A DNA stretch of 64,000 bases. It comes from Calendula officinalis (taxonomy: Eukaryota > Streptophyta > Magnoliopsida > Asterales > Asteraceae). The notes under the pieces are model-generated. The model did no database searches. It was not told where the DNA came from and was given only the letters and a program-made list of their open reading frames with translations. The position numbers were made by a program, and so were the translations under genes. Positions 10,235 to 20,987 of the stretch are shown here, one piece after another (positions within the stretch are counted from its first letter, which is position 1; each line of letters starts with the position of its first letter). The DNA is taken from positions 71,248,372 to 71,312,371 of the forward strand of contig OY970824.1 in NCBI GenBank assembly GCA_963853835.1, read 5' to 3'.

Positions 10235-13200
10235 TTATTGATGTCTTTGTTCAATGATGTATTTGCTGTTTCTCTTTGTGAAATAATTCAATTTATTCTG
10301 GAACATAACAGCATCATAAGGTTTCATCATTGTATTTGTGAATATCTGATACATAGTCTTTTCAGAATGTGGATATTCTTTTTCATATAAGTAGAGCTCA
10401 CATCTTTTGCCTGATTTTTCAAAGAAGTACATATTGGCAGTTGGAATCACATTCCAAGCATATACATTATCTGGATCTGTAAATTGTTCTGGGTAGTTGT
10501 CTGGATAAAATGCAGCATCTATCATTCTTGTCAAATATCCAGCACCAGACTCTTTCCATGATTTCTTTGACATTCTTGGTTTTCCAACGATTAGAAGTTT
10601 AATAACATCACTTCTTGAGCATGATCCAATCAATGGTAACCATCCAGTAAATCTTTGCACAATCTTGTCTTCCCTTACAATCTCTATAACATTGTTAGGC
10701 ATAACCCTCCAATTGATGATTGGATTGTTCTGCAAGGGAGCAACATGTACTTCAAGAATAGGAATGATTTGTTCTGTTTTTGATTTCTTCTTAGTACTCT
10801 GTTCTTGAGTAACAGCTTTTCTCTTCTTTGATTGGGGAGTTGAGGATTCACCAGTAGTTGATGTACTACCAGCTTTAAACAAGTTTGGACTGATTGGAAT
10901 TAGGGCTTTTGATTTCTTTACTTCTTTTGCTTCTTGTTCAGCCAAATCCTTCTTCTTGGCAGCACAATATTTTTCAATAATAGTCATCATCTTCATTCTG
11001 CCAAAGGACTTTGTACTGTGCCCTTTTGTTTTCAAATATTCAATCATATTGGTCTTCTGTTCAAATACATCATCAGATAATTCACTTTTAGTTTTCTTGC
11101 ATTCAGAAACCAAATCTTCAAGACATTTAATATGTTCTTCTTCAACTTTTCTAAGCCTCTTGAATTCTGCTTTTTGAGCTTCTATCTGAATGTATTCTAT
11201 TTGAACAGGTACTTGAACAGGTATTTCAATTTGATCCTTCTTCTGTTCAAGAGCTTGATACTTAGCTACTTTCTCCAAGTATCTCTTGTGCTTCACCTTC
11301 CATCTAGATTGTTTATCAGCTCTGACAAGATTTATCTTGTTCACCATGTAATGACCTTGTGCTCTGTTAGGGTAATCTTCATCATAAACTTCTTTACCCT
11401 TTCTAATGTGAGCTGAAGGTGGAGGTGGAATATATTTCATATCTGGCACACCACTGATAATTATTGAAGGAGAAAATAAAGTAAGTTCATTCTGTTGAAG
11501 TATTTTTGGATGTGGAGGAAGTGAGCATTCATCAACCTTAAACCAGTTCACATTATCGTCAATGTCAGGTATGATAAGTGGTTGATCAGGTGTAGTTGGT
11601 TTGGTGATGATTTCAAATCTTTCTCTTTCAATTAGCTCTGGTAAAACTATTTCTTCCTCTCCAGTAGTAACCAAGGTAGTTACTACTGGTGTGACTTCAG
11701 GAGTTACTACTGATAGGGCATCAGTAGTATTTGGTGCTTTTATTTCCTCTTCCTGACTTACTACTGCTATGATATTAGTAGTAGGAATTACTGCTGATAC
11801 TTCTTGTTGAGCTTGTTCTTCCATAGGAGCAGTAGTAGTAGGCTCATCATCAACATTCATCCTTTCTGGGCCTTCATCAACATTTGTTTCTTTGAGATTG
11901 AGGAGAGAAGTTGCTGCTGCTGCAATTGATTCATCAATCATACTCTGAATGTTGTCCTTCTCCCCCTTAGTGAGCTCAACTGGTGGAGCCTCACTATCAT
12001 CAACCTTCTTTTTCAATCTTCTTATAATCTTTGTTTGTTGATGAAGCCTGTGCTCATATAACCGCATCCTTTTGTTGATTGTATTAATGTGTCTCTTCAT
12101 CACTGTTATTGTTTTTCCCTGATTTGTGAGATATTTAAGACAATCTTGTACAGTGGATTCAAGAGAATCCAATTTATCCGTCAATTGTTTGGTTTTAATA
12201 CTGCCCTCACTCCATCTAGCAAGATCATCGGGCTCACTGACTGGTACATTGGCTTTAAGGTTTTCCATCCTTTCCATCAAATCCATAGATCTACCCTCAT
12301 CACTTCTTGGTGATTCATTGGGTTGTTTAGACACCCTCTTCTTCCTAGAAGAAGTAGAAGTGCCCCCCCTTGTGGTTTCTTGGCACCGGGGTCCTTTAAG
12401 TAAATCCTCAAATGAGTCATCACTTAAAGTTGCCGAGGTCTGGGTCTTAGTTATGTTTTCACTGTCCTGTGCACCCACCTTTGGGGCATCAGTAGTGAAA
12501 GCCCTCGCCTCATGTCCTCTCTCCTCCTTGGAGGACAACTCTTGGAGCCTGGGGTGTGACTCAATTTGTCCCCTGGTGTCCTTGAAAGAAGATTTCTTTC
12601 TTTTATAAGTTGTGGAAATATTTTGGGTTTTGTTTGGTAGGTCTTCCACAGAGTGAAGAGTAGAACTCTGCAGATTTATTTCAAGTTCCTGGGACACATT
12701 CAGGACTTCTATTTGAGTAGGTGATTGAGTGACTATTTGGGGTGGTGTTTGGGCTGCATTTGGGGGTGATGGAGTGGGTTGGAGTTCAATTTGGGTTGTA
12801 TCTATGATTGAACCCTCTCCAAGTTGTGGTTGATCATTGATCATATTAGGAAACAAAGGGGTTTCCTTGCCCGAAAATTTAAATTGTTTTCTCATATTTG
12901 AGAAAACTTTCTTGTTCAACTCAGGAATGATAAAAATGTTTTTGGGAGTTGACAAGTTTTGCAATTCACAGTTTATAATATGTTGAAGAAATCTGGGATA
13001 CATTAAAAATTTTGAGGAACTAAGATTTCCCAACATACCTTCAAAAATCATATATGAAAAATTAAATACTTGGTCTGTGCATAAATAGACAACAGCAGAG
13101 GCTATTGCCTTATTAAACTCATTCCAAGTACTTCTTTTTGGAGAAATGCAATGCTGAATAGTATGTACAAGAAATTTCCATTGTGGGGAGAGAAGACCTT

Positions 13201-13603
13201 TTTGAAAAGTTACTATGTTAAGTCTTCCCTCATAGCCCATTTTATTTAAAATTTCAGCAATGAATTCCTTAGGAAGTGTAAACATACCTGCATCATCATG
13301 TAGTTGTAGATGGTGTCGAATCGATTGTTCAGTGATTGTGATCGTCTTTCCATCCACCGATGATTTTATCATAGGCACAGTTGCACCTTCTGTTCTTTCA
13401 GCATTGGTCCAGAAATCAACTAAGTGCTGTTGATATGCTTTCGGTTTTACAGTTAAAGCGAACTTAATGTATGAGTTCTTCAAGAATTGTACGATTGGTC
13501 GAAAGTCTTTTGTACCATCTGGATTTCGTAGAAACGCACACATATTGTGGAACTCTGAGTATTTGAGATCTGTTTGAACATTGAGAGATTGTAGAGTTGC
13601 CAT
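10235..13603 (-). CDS. Copia 3' ORF (position of the Sirevirus env-like gene), function unknown
   Basis: A single open frame of about 1,122 codons from MATLQS at 13603; an in-frame ATG at 13648 would add 15 residues. It lies between pol and the 3' LTR, where some Sireviruses carry a putative envelope-like gene. I see no obvious signal peptide or membrane helix, so the env label is positional only. The N-terminal third (to about residue 230) looks like a folded domain. A Ser/Thr/Pro-rich stretch follows. Residues about 483-546 form a basic coiled coil. A Lys/Arg-rich NLS-like cluster lies near 935-955, and the last 150 residues look folded. CAGTAGTA-type words encode its TTG and SVV stretches. 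It is uninterrupted although the gag-pol frame is badly damaged. Confidence 0.7.
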   Translation of the reverse strand: MATLQSLNVQTDLKYSEFHNMCAFLRNPDGTKDFRPIVQFLKNSYIKFALTVKPKAYQQHLVDFWTNAERTEGATVPMIKSSVDGKTITITEQSIRHHLQLHDDAGMFTLPKEFIAEILNKMGYEGRLNIVTFQKGLLSPQWKFLVHTIQHCISPKRSTWNEFNKAIASAVVYLCTDQVFNFSYMIFEGMLGNLSSSKFLMYPRFLQHIINCELQNLSTPKNIFIIPELNKKVFSNMRKQFKFSGKETPLFPNMINDQPQLGEGSIIDTTQIELQPTPSPPNAAQTPPQIVTQSPTQIEVLNVSQELEINLQSSTLHSVEDLPNKTQNISTTYKRKKSSFKDTRGQIESHPRLQELSSKEERGHEARAFTTDAPKVGAQDSENITKTQTSATLSDDSFEDLLKGPRCQETTRGGTSTSSRKKRVSKQPNESPRSDEGRSMDLMERMENLKANVPVSEPDDLARWSEGSIKTKQLTDKLDSLESTVQDCLKYLTNQGKTITVMKRHINTINKRMRLYEHRLHQQTKIIRRLKKKVDDSEAPPVELTKGEKDNIQSMIDESIAAAATSLLNLKETNVDEGPERMNVDDEPTTTAPMEEQAQQEVSAVIPTTNIIAVVSQEEEIKAPNTTDALSVVTPEVTPVVTTLVTTGEEEIVLPELIERERFEIITKPTTPDQPLIIPDIDDNVNWFKVDECSLPPHPKILQQNELTLFSPSIIISGVPDMKYIPPPPSAHIRKGKEVYDEDYPNRAQGHYMVNKINLVRADKQSRWKVKHKRYLEKVAKYQALEQKKDQIEIPVQVPVQIEYIQIEAQKAEFKRLRKVEEEHIKCLEDLVSECKKTKSELSDDVFEQKTNMIEYLKTKGHSTKSFGRMKMMTIIEKYCAAKKKDLAEQEAKEVKKSKALIPISPNLFKAGSTSTTGESSTPQSKKRKAVTQEQSTKKKSKTEQIIPILEVHVAPLQNNPIINWRVMPNNVIEIVREDKIVQRFTGWLPLIGSCSRSDVIKLLIVGKPRMSKKSWKESGAGYLTRMIDAAFYPDNYPEQFTDPDNVYAWNVIPTANMYFFEKSGKRCELYLYEKEYPHSEKTMYQIFTNTMMKPYDAVMFQNKLNYFTKRNSKYIIEQRHQ

Positions 13604-13861
13604 TGTTGTTGATTTTGATGTTTTGATCTTTTGATTTGAGAGAAACAAGTAAGAATTTTTTGTTACTGGTGCAAGGGTTTTGATCGTAAGTTAGGGTTTA
13701 TCGAGAGGATTTAGCAAATCGAAGTGAAGATAATGCTAAACTAATCGACTGCCGCCTTTTATATCTTTCGATTTAACCTGCAAAAAGACTAAATTGCCCT
13801 TCGAATCATAACATAACGGTTATTTTCACGGGGGTTAGTTTGGTAATTTTGACTTGAAACA

Positions 13862-14130
13862 CCCGTAGTAAATTAGATACCAGTAAGAGAGCGTCAGTAG
13901 TATCTATGAAAATCAGTAGTAACTAAGGATTTTGACATCAGTAGTAACTATAGACATCAGTAGAAACCATTAACACACAAGACCAGTAGTATATGTGAAT
14001 ACCAGTAGTACTGACTTACCAGTAGTATTTATGTAAACCTAATACACACCAGTATTAATGAACTACCAGTATTTTGTGCACATGCCTACATATCAGTAGT
14101 ACAGACCTACCAGTAGTAAAACACTTAAAC
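13862..14130. repeat. Non-coding cluster of CAGTAGTA repeats in the Copia element
   Basis: Between the 3' ORF and pol, eight exact CAGTAGTA words plus several one-off variants (CAGTATTA, CAGTAAGA) occur within 270 bp, spaced irregularly by 10-50 bp rather than in register. The same words fill both LTRs and recur in the coding regions. Confidence 0.85.
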
Positions 14131-14182
14131 AAATAAATAAATTTTTACAACAAAAACTTTACACATGATTTTGAGTGAGATT

Positions 14183-16624
14183 TTAGTTTATCAAAATCAT
14201 TCCAATACTGCTAACCAAGAAGTTGAATCTTCCTACATCAAATGCTTTTGTAAAAAGATCTGCTAATTGATCATCATTATGAATTTTAACTACTTTGATT
14301 AATTTCTTTTCATTGCAATCTCTTATAAAATGAAATCTTATTTCAATGTGTTTAGTTTTAGAGTGTTTTACTGGATTGTTCACAATACTAATAGCACTTT
14401 GATTATCAATAAAAATAGAAGTTTTAAGGATAGAAATACCAAAGTCTAGAAGCTGGTTTTGAATCCACAGTACTTGAGCACAACAAGCAGATGCAGCTAC
14501 ATACTCTGCTTCAGCAGTTGATGTTGATACATTTGTTTATTTCTTGCATTGCCATGACACCAGTCTTGATCCAAAGAATTGACATCCACCAGTAGTGGAC
14601 TTTCTATCTTGACATTCACCTCCATAGTCACTATCTGTGTAGGCTATGAGTTCAAAGGGTGAATCATGTGGATATCATAGACCAAGTGATGGTTTGCCTT
14701 TCAAGTATCTGAATATTCTTTTGACAGCCTGCAAGTGTAGTTCTTTAGGTCTGGCTTGATATCTTGCACACACACAAACACTATACATAATGTCAGGTCT
14801 TGATGCAGTTAAGTACATCAAAGAGCCTATCATTGATCTATATAAGTGTTCATCTACATCCTCCCCCTCAATATCAGGATGTAGGTGTTTGTGTGTTTCC
14901 ATTGGTGTACTTGCACTCTTGCAGTCTTTCATATCAAACTTCTCCAAGATGTCTTTAACATATTTTGATTGGTTTATCAAAATACCATCTGTTCTTTGAT
15001 TTACTTGGAGTCCAAGAAAGAAGTTCATTGGACCCATAGAGCTCATCTTGAATTTAATTTGCATCAGTTCTTCAAATTCTTTGCATAATAAATCATTGGT
15101 TGACCCAAAGATGATATCATCTACATAGATTTGTACCAGTAGTATATCATCTTTGACTTTCTTTGTAAACAAAGTTTTGTCAATGGCTCCTCTTTTAAAA
15201 TTATTCTTTAATAAGTATGATGACAATGTATCATACCATGCTCTTGGTGCCTGATGTAGGCCATACAGAGCTTTATCTAATTTGAACACATAATCACCAT
15301 GTTTTGAATCTTCAAAACCTGGAGGTTGGCATACATAGACCTCTTCTTCAATCTTCCCATATAGGAATGCACTCTTCACATCCATTTGATAGACTTTGAA
15401 CCTTTTGAATGAAGCATATGCTAAGAATATTCTTATTGCTTCAATTCTAGCAACAGGAGCATATACTTCATCATAGTCTATTCCTTCTTCTTGAGTGTAT
15501 CCTTGGGCTACAAGTCTGGCTTTATTCTTGATTACTATACCTCTTTCATCTTTCTTGTTTCTAAAGATCCACCTTGTTCCAATGGCTCTTTTTCCTTTAG
15601 GTAGAGGCACAAGTGTCCAAACAGCTTGTAATTTGAATTGGAGGAGTTCTTCTTGCATTGCCTCAATCCAGTTTGAGTCCTTCATTGCTTGTTGAATCTT
15701 CTTTGGTTCATCCTGAGACAGAAAGCATTCAAACATACATTCATTAGCAATTAAACTTATATTACACATGTTTGCAGTTAAGCTTTTGTTTAATTTGCTT
15801 CTTGTTTGCAGTGGTGAGTTAACATCACTTAGAACAAGGTCTAATGGATGGTTCTTCTGAGTCCTTGTTGTTGTAGCTCTATCAACTACTAGTTGATTTT
15901 TAAGATTGGACTCATTTGTCTCAGGCATTTGCTCATCTAGAGATCCTTCATTGTTATTGATGTTAGGTTCATCATCATCTTGGTCAGAATTGCTACTGTT
16001 ATTGTCTTCATTAAGATCAGTAGTATCATTGTTGTTACTAGGATCAGTAGTATCTTGAGAATTTAGGTTATTGCTAGGACCAGTAGTATTTTGAGTACTA
16101 ATACGGGTACCAGTAGTATTTGAATTACTACTGTCCTCATTCTCAGAGTTACTACTGCTTCCAGAATTTGAGTTATTACTATTCTCAGTATTAACTGTGG
16201 GAGCAGTATCAACTACTATGTATCTCATCTCTTCTTGACCAGTATTAACAGATGATGTTCCTTCCTTTTGAGTATGGCAATTTGAATCACCTGCATTTAA
16301 ATTCATGTTAGAATTAAAGGATTTGGTTAGATTGTCTATGTTAAATAGCCAATCTGGACCATTTCCTTGTTCATTAGGAACATTTTCATTAAAGGATACA
16401 TTGATGCTTTCTTCAATTATCCTTAGTCTTTTGTTGAACACTCCGTATGATTTGCTTTGAGTAGAGTATCCCACAAAGATTCCATCATCAGCTTTGCAGT
16501 CAAACTTACCAATTTGTTCTCTTGTAATCAGAATAGTACAAGGACAACCAAATGATTTTAAGAAACTTATAGAAGGTTTTCTTTTATTGAAAAGTTCATA
16601 TGGTGTTTTATAATGTGGCTTCAC
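14183..16624 (-). pseudogene. Copia reverse transcriptase-RNase H region, broken
   Basis: The main open stretch (14675-16624) begins with the end of the integrase C-terminal region, then an Asn/Ser/Thr-rich linker coded partly by CAGTAGTA words, then a Copia RT with QMDVKSAFLYG and the catalytic YVDD (about 15140). A TGA at 14675-14677 stops it at the RT-RNase H border. A TAA at 14537-14539 lies further along the RNase H, whose last part (STSTAEAEYVAA-type region, then KTKHIEIRFHF) continues in frame to 14183. Both stops can be explained by single C-to-T (or G-to-A) transitions. Confidence 0.88.
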
Positions 16625-16626
16625 TA

Positions 16627-17697
16627 TTAATACTCTGTTTTTTGAACATAACAGGCAGTATTAACAGCCTCAGCCCAAAAAGTGATTGGTAACTTTGAGT
16701 CTGCTAACATTGATCTTGCTGCTTCTATGATGGTTCTATTTCTTCTTTCAGCTACACCATTTTGTTGAGGAGTTCTAGGTGAGCTGTATTGCCTGTCAAT
16801 ACCTTTAAGATCACAAAAGTTAATTAAATTAGCATTTTTAAACTCTGTGCCATTATCATATCTTATGGCTTTAACTTTTTGATCAGATGTGTTCTCCAGT
16901 TTAACAATTAAGTTCTTGATGAGTTCACTTGTTTCATCTTCTGTCCTGAGAAAGAAAACCCATGTATATCTGGAAAAGTCATCAGTAATAACAAGACAAT
17001 ATTGTTTCTTTCCAATACTCATTACATTTGTAGGTCCAAATAGGTCCATATGTAAGAGTTGTAAAGGAACAGAAATAGAATTCACAGATTTGGACTTATG
17101 AGAAGTTTTGTGTTGTTTACCTTTTAGGCATGCAACACAATGATGATCACACATGAATTGTTTTTGAGGTAGTCCAATGACCAAATTTCTTTTTACTAAA
17201 TTGTTCATGTTTTTGAAATTAGTGTGACACATCCTTCTATGCCATAGTTCTGATTCAGTGGTGTTTGCCTTGGATATAAAACAGTTGACCTCATTTGAAG
17301 AAATGAGTTCTCCCCCTATATCCAGGCAATACACATTGTTTCTCCTTGGAGTTCTTAAAACAACATATTTTTCATCTAAAAAGAAGTCAGTAGAAAGAAT
17401 GATGCACTCAATGTCTGTGAAAAGAATTTTATTCTTTTTATCACAAACTTGAGACACACTGACTAGATTGTATTTTAGCTCAGCTACATAAAATACATCA
17501 TCAAAGGTAATTTTGCCATTTGTAACAGTACCTTTACCTGTGATCTTACCTCCCTTTGGGTTCTCACCAAAGGCTACATAACCTCCATCAAATGACTTGA
17601 AATCCTTTAGAATTTGCAGATTTCCAGTCATGTGCCTTGAGCATCCACTATCAATGTGCCATGTTCTTCCTTCTTCTGGGATCGGAATGCTCTGCAC
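16627..17697 (-). pseudogene. Copia protease-integrase region
   Basis: Contains the aspartic protease start HIDSGCSRHMTG, the GAG-pre-integrase WHRRMCH, the zinc-binding CVACLKGK and the integrase core with HMDLFGP, RYDNGTEF and QQNGVAERRN carrying the D, D and E positions. The frame is lost just before the RT segment at a run of six A residues on the coding strand (T run at 16638-16643), a homopolymer length change. Upstream, the gag frame ends at 17712-17714 in a different frame. Confidence 0.88.
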
Positions 17698-17711
17698 AAG
17701 TAAATAAAAGG

Positions 17712-18446
17712 TTAGTTAAGTTTGGGAACCCAAGCTTTATATGTCTTGGGTTCATCCTTTGAGAAATCAGATTTAGAACAGTAAACTTCAAACATTTTTG
17801 GTACCCATACCTTTTTAGTACTGGTGTTCTGTTTTACTACTGCCCTTTTGGATTTTTTAGAGTTTACAACTGAGCTTGGTATATACCCATTGTTTTTAGC
17901 TTTAGAATACTTTACTGTTGATGGACCAGTAGTATTTGGGTACTTACTATGTTTAGAATGATCAGTAGTATTTTGAGCAAATGGTTTTGCAGCAGTAGTA
18001 TTTTTAAAAATAGGGTTTTTACCAGTAGTGTTTTTGTACTGGTACCAGACAGCATTATAATTAGGGTTAACACCAGTAGTAAAATTGTTAAAGTTTTTAC
18101 TGGTGTTGGAAAATTTAAAATATTGTTTATTTTGATTAGATTTTCCATTGTTCTTGAAGTAATTGCTGTTCTTTGGGCTTCCAGCTCTTCTGTTTTGCAC
18201 AAATCTTGGTGCATTTCTTCCAAATCTTGGTGTTTCAGCAATTGGAGGTATATTTTTATTTACTACTGAAGGACCAGTAGTATCTTTTAACTTTTGTGTT
18301 TTTGCTTTTTCTTTAAAATTTTTAAATTCTTTAAACTCTTTACAGTTAATTGGATTGAAGTGACAATCCTTTGCTAAATGATTTACTTTGTTGCAAATAA
18401 CACATTTTAATTTATTATCCTTAGCCCTTATGGTTTTTCTTTGTTC
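17712..18446 (-). pseudogene. Copia gag C-terminal part with second zinc knuckle
   Basis: This stretch is open from just after a TAA at 18447-18449 down to the TAA at 17712-17714. It contains an intact CX2CX4HX4C knuckle, CVICNKVNHLAKDC (about 18365-18405), followed by an Asn/Lys-rich segment with repeated NTTG motifs coded by the CAGTAGTA word. It joins in frame to the upstream gag piece across the TAA at 18447-18449. Confidence 0.7.
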
Positions 18447-19209
18447 TTAGAGTTGATTCCTGTTTCTTTGATTTCCCCTTTTAAAAATTTTTGGTATATT
18501 TTCTGCATCATATTTAGGAGATTCATTTGGACTTTGTGCTGTGTGAAAACTTGTATCAATTGATTTTGTGGATTCAGATTGAAAGATTGTAAATTCAATT
18601 GAGTCTGTAGTTTGATCATCATCAGAAGAATCATTTGATTCAGATGTTTCATTATTAGATGCAGTTTGATTTTCAGTTTTTAATTCATTTATGATTCTTT
18701 CTGAACTATCTTTAAGTGGAGGGATGAATTTATATGGAGGTGGTACAGCATGATATCCCACCCCATGAACAACTTTTTCTGTAGTTTGATTATTAGTTAA
18801 TTCATCAAGAATTTTAGTGTTTCTTTTGAAATTTCTTAATTGTTAGTTTGTTTTGTTCAATTTCAAGTTGACATTCTTCTAATTTACTTGTTAGTTCTTT
18901 ATTTTTTGATTCATAGTAATCTTTCTCATCTACAGCTTGGAGCAGTTCTTCCTTTATCCTTTGATCAATCATCTGGTACACTTTTATCTGATGTTCTTGA
19001 TCAGCAATCACACCATCAAATTCATAATTTCTTCTTAATGCTTTTGCTAAATCTTCATTTAATTTAGTGTTTTCTTTTTCTAAATTTTTAACAATTTTAA
19101 TACATTCAGAAGTACAAGGTTTGGGTTTTACCTCAGATTTACTGTCAGTAAAGGCCATAAGAGCTTGATTTTGAGCATGTTCTTCGGCTTGAAAGTTCCA
19201 GTCATAGCC
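18447..19209 (-). pseudogene. Copia gag middle part (coiled coil), frameshifted
   Basis: A coiled-coil region (18814-19158, Lys/Glu/Leu rich) is in frame with the main gag but cut off from it by a TAA at 19210-19212. The frame shifts near 18814-18840 and continues as an acidic Ser/Asp-rich stretch (18447-18761) ending in another TAA. Confidence 0.7.
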
Positions 19210-20256
19210 TTATCCTTGTTGTGAAACAAGAGCAGTTGATTTTGATCTTTTATCTGGCTGAGGATATTCTTTTGCAAAGTGACCAAGATTGTTACAGTTG
19301 TAACATTTGACTTTAGTTTTGTCAAATCCAGCTTTGTCACCTTTGTTGTAGTTGAGACTTTTCCTACCAATCCTTTTCAAGAACCTTTTGGTTCTCAGGC
19401 TCAGCATAGCTATCTGCCATTTGAGATCCATCTCCTCAAGATCATCAGGATTCAATTGTTCCAAATCATCACTAATTAGTGCAGTATGTGCATGACTAGT
19501 GAAAAAGGATTCTCTTGCAGCATCTTCACAATCTGCAGCCATTCCTGTGGCAGTTTCTTGACCTTGACCTGTACTAGATACAAATGCAGCATTATTAGAA
19601 GAAATAGAAGGGTTCTTTTGATTTACCTCAGTTTCAAAAACTCTGAGATCATTGTAGAGTTTATCTAACTCCTTTTCTTCTAGTGCATCTCTCTGTCTGT
19701 ATATCACTGTGTACATGGCCCATTCTTCACTAAGAGACCTTAGGAACTTCATGTTAACATCTTCTTGATCCATCTTAACCCCAACCTGGTTAAGTTCACC
19801 AATTAACTTGTTGAATCTGTCAAACACTTGAGTGAGTGTCTCATTTGGCTTTCCTTTGAAGTTTTCAAAGTCTTGCTTGAGAACAGACTTCATGTTCCTC
19901 TTGGTGCTCTTGGTGCCAACGAATCTCTTCTCCAGTGCTTGCCACAACACCTTTGCATCATCATATTCAACAAATAGATGTTGATAGTCATTAGGAATGG
20001 CCAGTAGGAGAGTGCTTAGAGTTTTGAGTTCGATTCCTCTGTCTTTCTTCTCCTTCTCACATTTGAGTTTGTCTGCTTCAGTTGCAGAACTGCTAGCTTG
20101 AGCCGGACCAGTTTTGTTTCCTTCAATGACAACTTCCCACATGGAATAATCAGTAATAAGCATGTATTGCTTAATACGATTCTTCCACATCCCAAAGTTA
20201 TTGGGAGTGAGTATAGGGATTTTGTTAGCTTGAGTGCTTTCATTATTATCAGTCAT
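19210..20256 (-). pseudogene. Copia gag N-terminal part
   Basis: A 348-codon frame beginning MTDNNESTQANKIPILTPNN with a Copia gag (UBN2-type) fold, GMWKNRIKQYM and an LNQVG-type region. Its zinc knuckle reads CYNCNNLGHFAKEY: the last Cys is Tyr (codon 19264-19266), so the metal site is damaged. It ends at a TAA (19210-19212) that looks like a CAA-to-TAA change, because the frame stays open beyond it. Confidence 0.85.
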
Positions 20257-20330
20257 GATTAATAATGTGTGTGTTTTAAACGATTAAAACTTTTTGTTGT
20301 TCTTAAAATTTGTAGATCTAGAACCAAAAA

Positions 20331-20342
20331 GCTCTGATACCA
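20331..20342 (-). other. Copia primer-binding site (tRNA-iMet)
   Basis: TGGTATCAGAGC on the minus strand, two bases inside the 5' LTR, the standard initiator tRNA-Met site. Confidence 0.93.
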
Positions 20343-20344
20343 CT

Positions 20345-20982
20345 TGTCAGGATCGATTAACTATGAAGAGTTAATAAACACCTTTAGATCTAATTGATAA
20401 TAGAAGTTGCAGCGGATCAACACTATATCAATATATTAAGAACAATGAACTGTAAAACAATATGCGAAAATATTAAGAACACAGTTTCACAAAAAGCTTC
20501 AATGTATATTATCGATTAACAATACACACGTACGTTTACAATTCGTAAGGAACTATTTATAATAGTCCTTGAAGCCTAACTATTTACCCTAGTTATTCTA
20601 GGACTTGATTTACATTCGAATTATAAAGATATACATTGAATTACATTCTATAACTATCTCTACGAAGATCTCGGACTTGATATGTTCCATAAACGCGTAT
20701 CAGTAATAAAACTAATCACCAGTAGTAAATATGCAACGTCAGTAGTAAGTCTGGTGCCCAGTATTAAGTCCAAAACCATCATCAGTAGTAACTACTATTG
20801 ATCAGTAGTATCTTCACTCTGTGCCTTGATCAGTAGTAACTAAGTTATAGTCTTCACCAGTATCAACTCATCGGTAGTAAGTTTCTGCCCCATCAGTAAC
20901 AACCATAGTCTTTATCAGTAATAACTATGATCAGTACTAACTGCAGCATCAGTAATAAGTTGATCTGTGATCTGGTCCAATA
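20345..20982 (-). repeat. Copia 5' LTR (right)
   Basis: A 638-bp LTR, the partner of 9526-10143. Its outer terminal dinucleotide is changed: it begins TATTGG on the minus strand instead of TGTTGG. This would impair the copy's own integrase recognition if it were reverse transcribed faithfully. Confidence 0.92.
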
Positions 20983-20987
20983 ACCGT

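Larger units (their letters stand above)
9526..20982 (-). mobile_element. Sirevirus-like Ty1/Copia LTR retrotransposon
   Basis: An 11.46-kb element on the minus strand with two LTRs, a tRNA-iMet primer site, gag, protease-integrase, RT-RNase H and an additional long 3' ORF, the gene order of Sirevirus-type Copia elements. It is flanked by a 5-bp duplication, ACCGT (9521-9525 and 20983-20987). The LTRs differ by about five substitutions and one 20-bp indel by my reading (under 1 percent), so the insertion is young. The gag and pol frames carry several stops and frameshifts, so this copy is not autonomous. It sits between the two hydrolase copies. Confidence 0.92.

Noticed and set aside
10190..12608. 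Plus-strand open frames opposite the Copia 3' ORF (10190-10390, 10956-11416, 12126-12608)
   Set aside because: They are antisense shadows of the 1,122-codon minus-strand frame.
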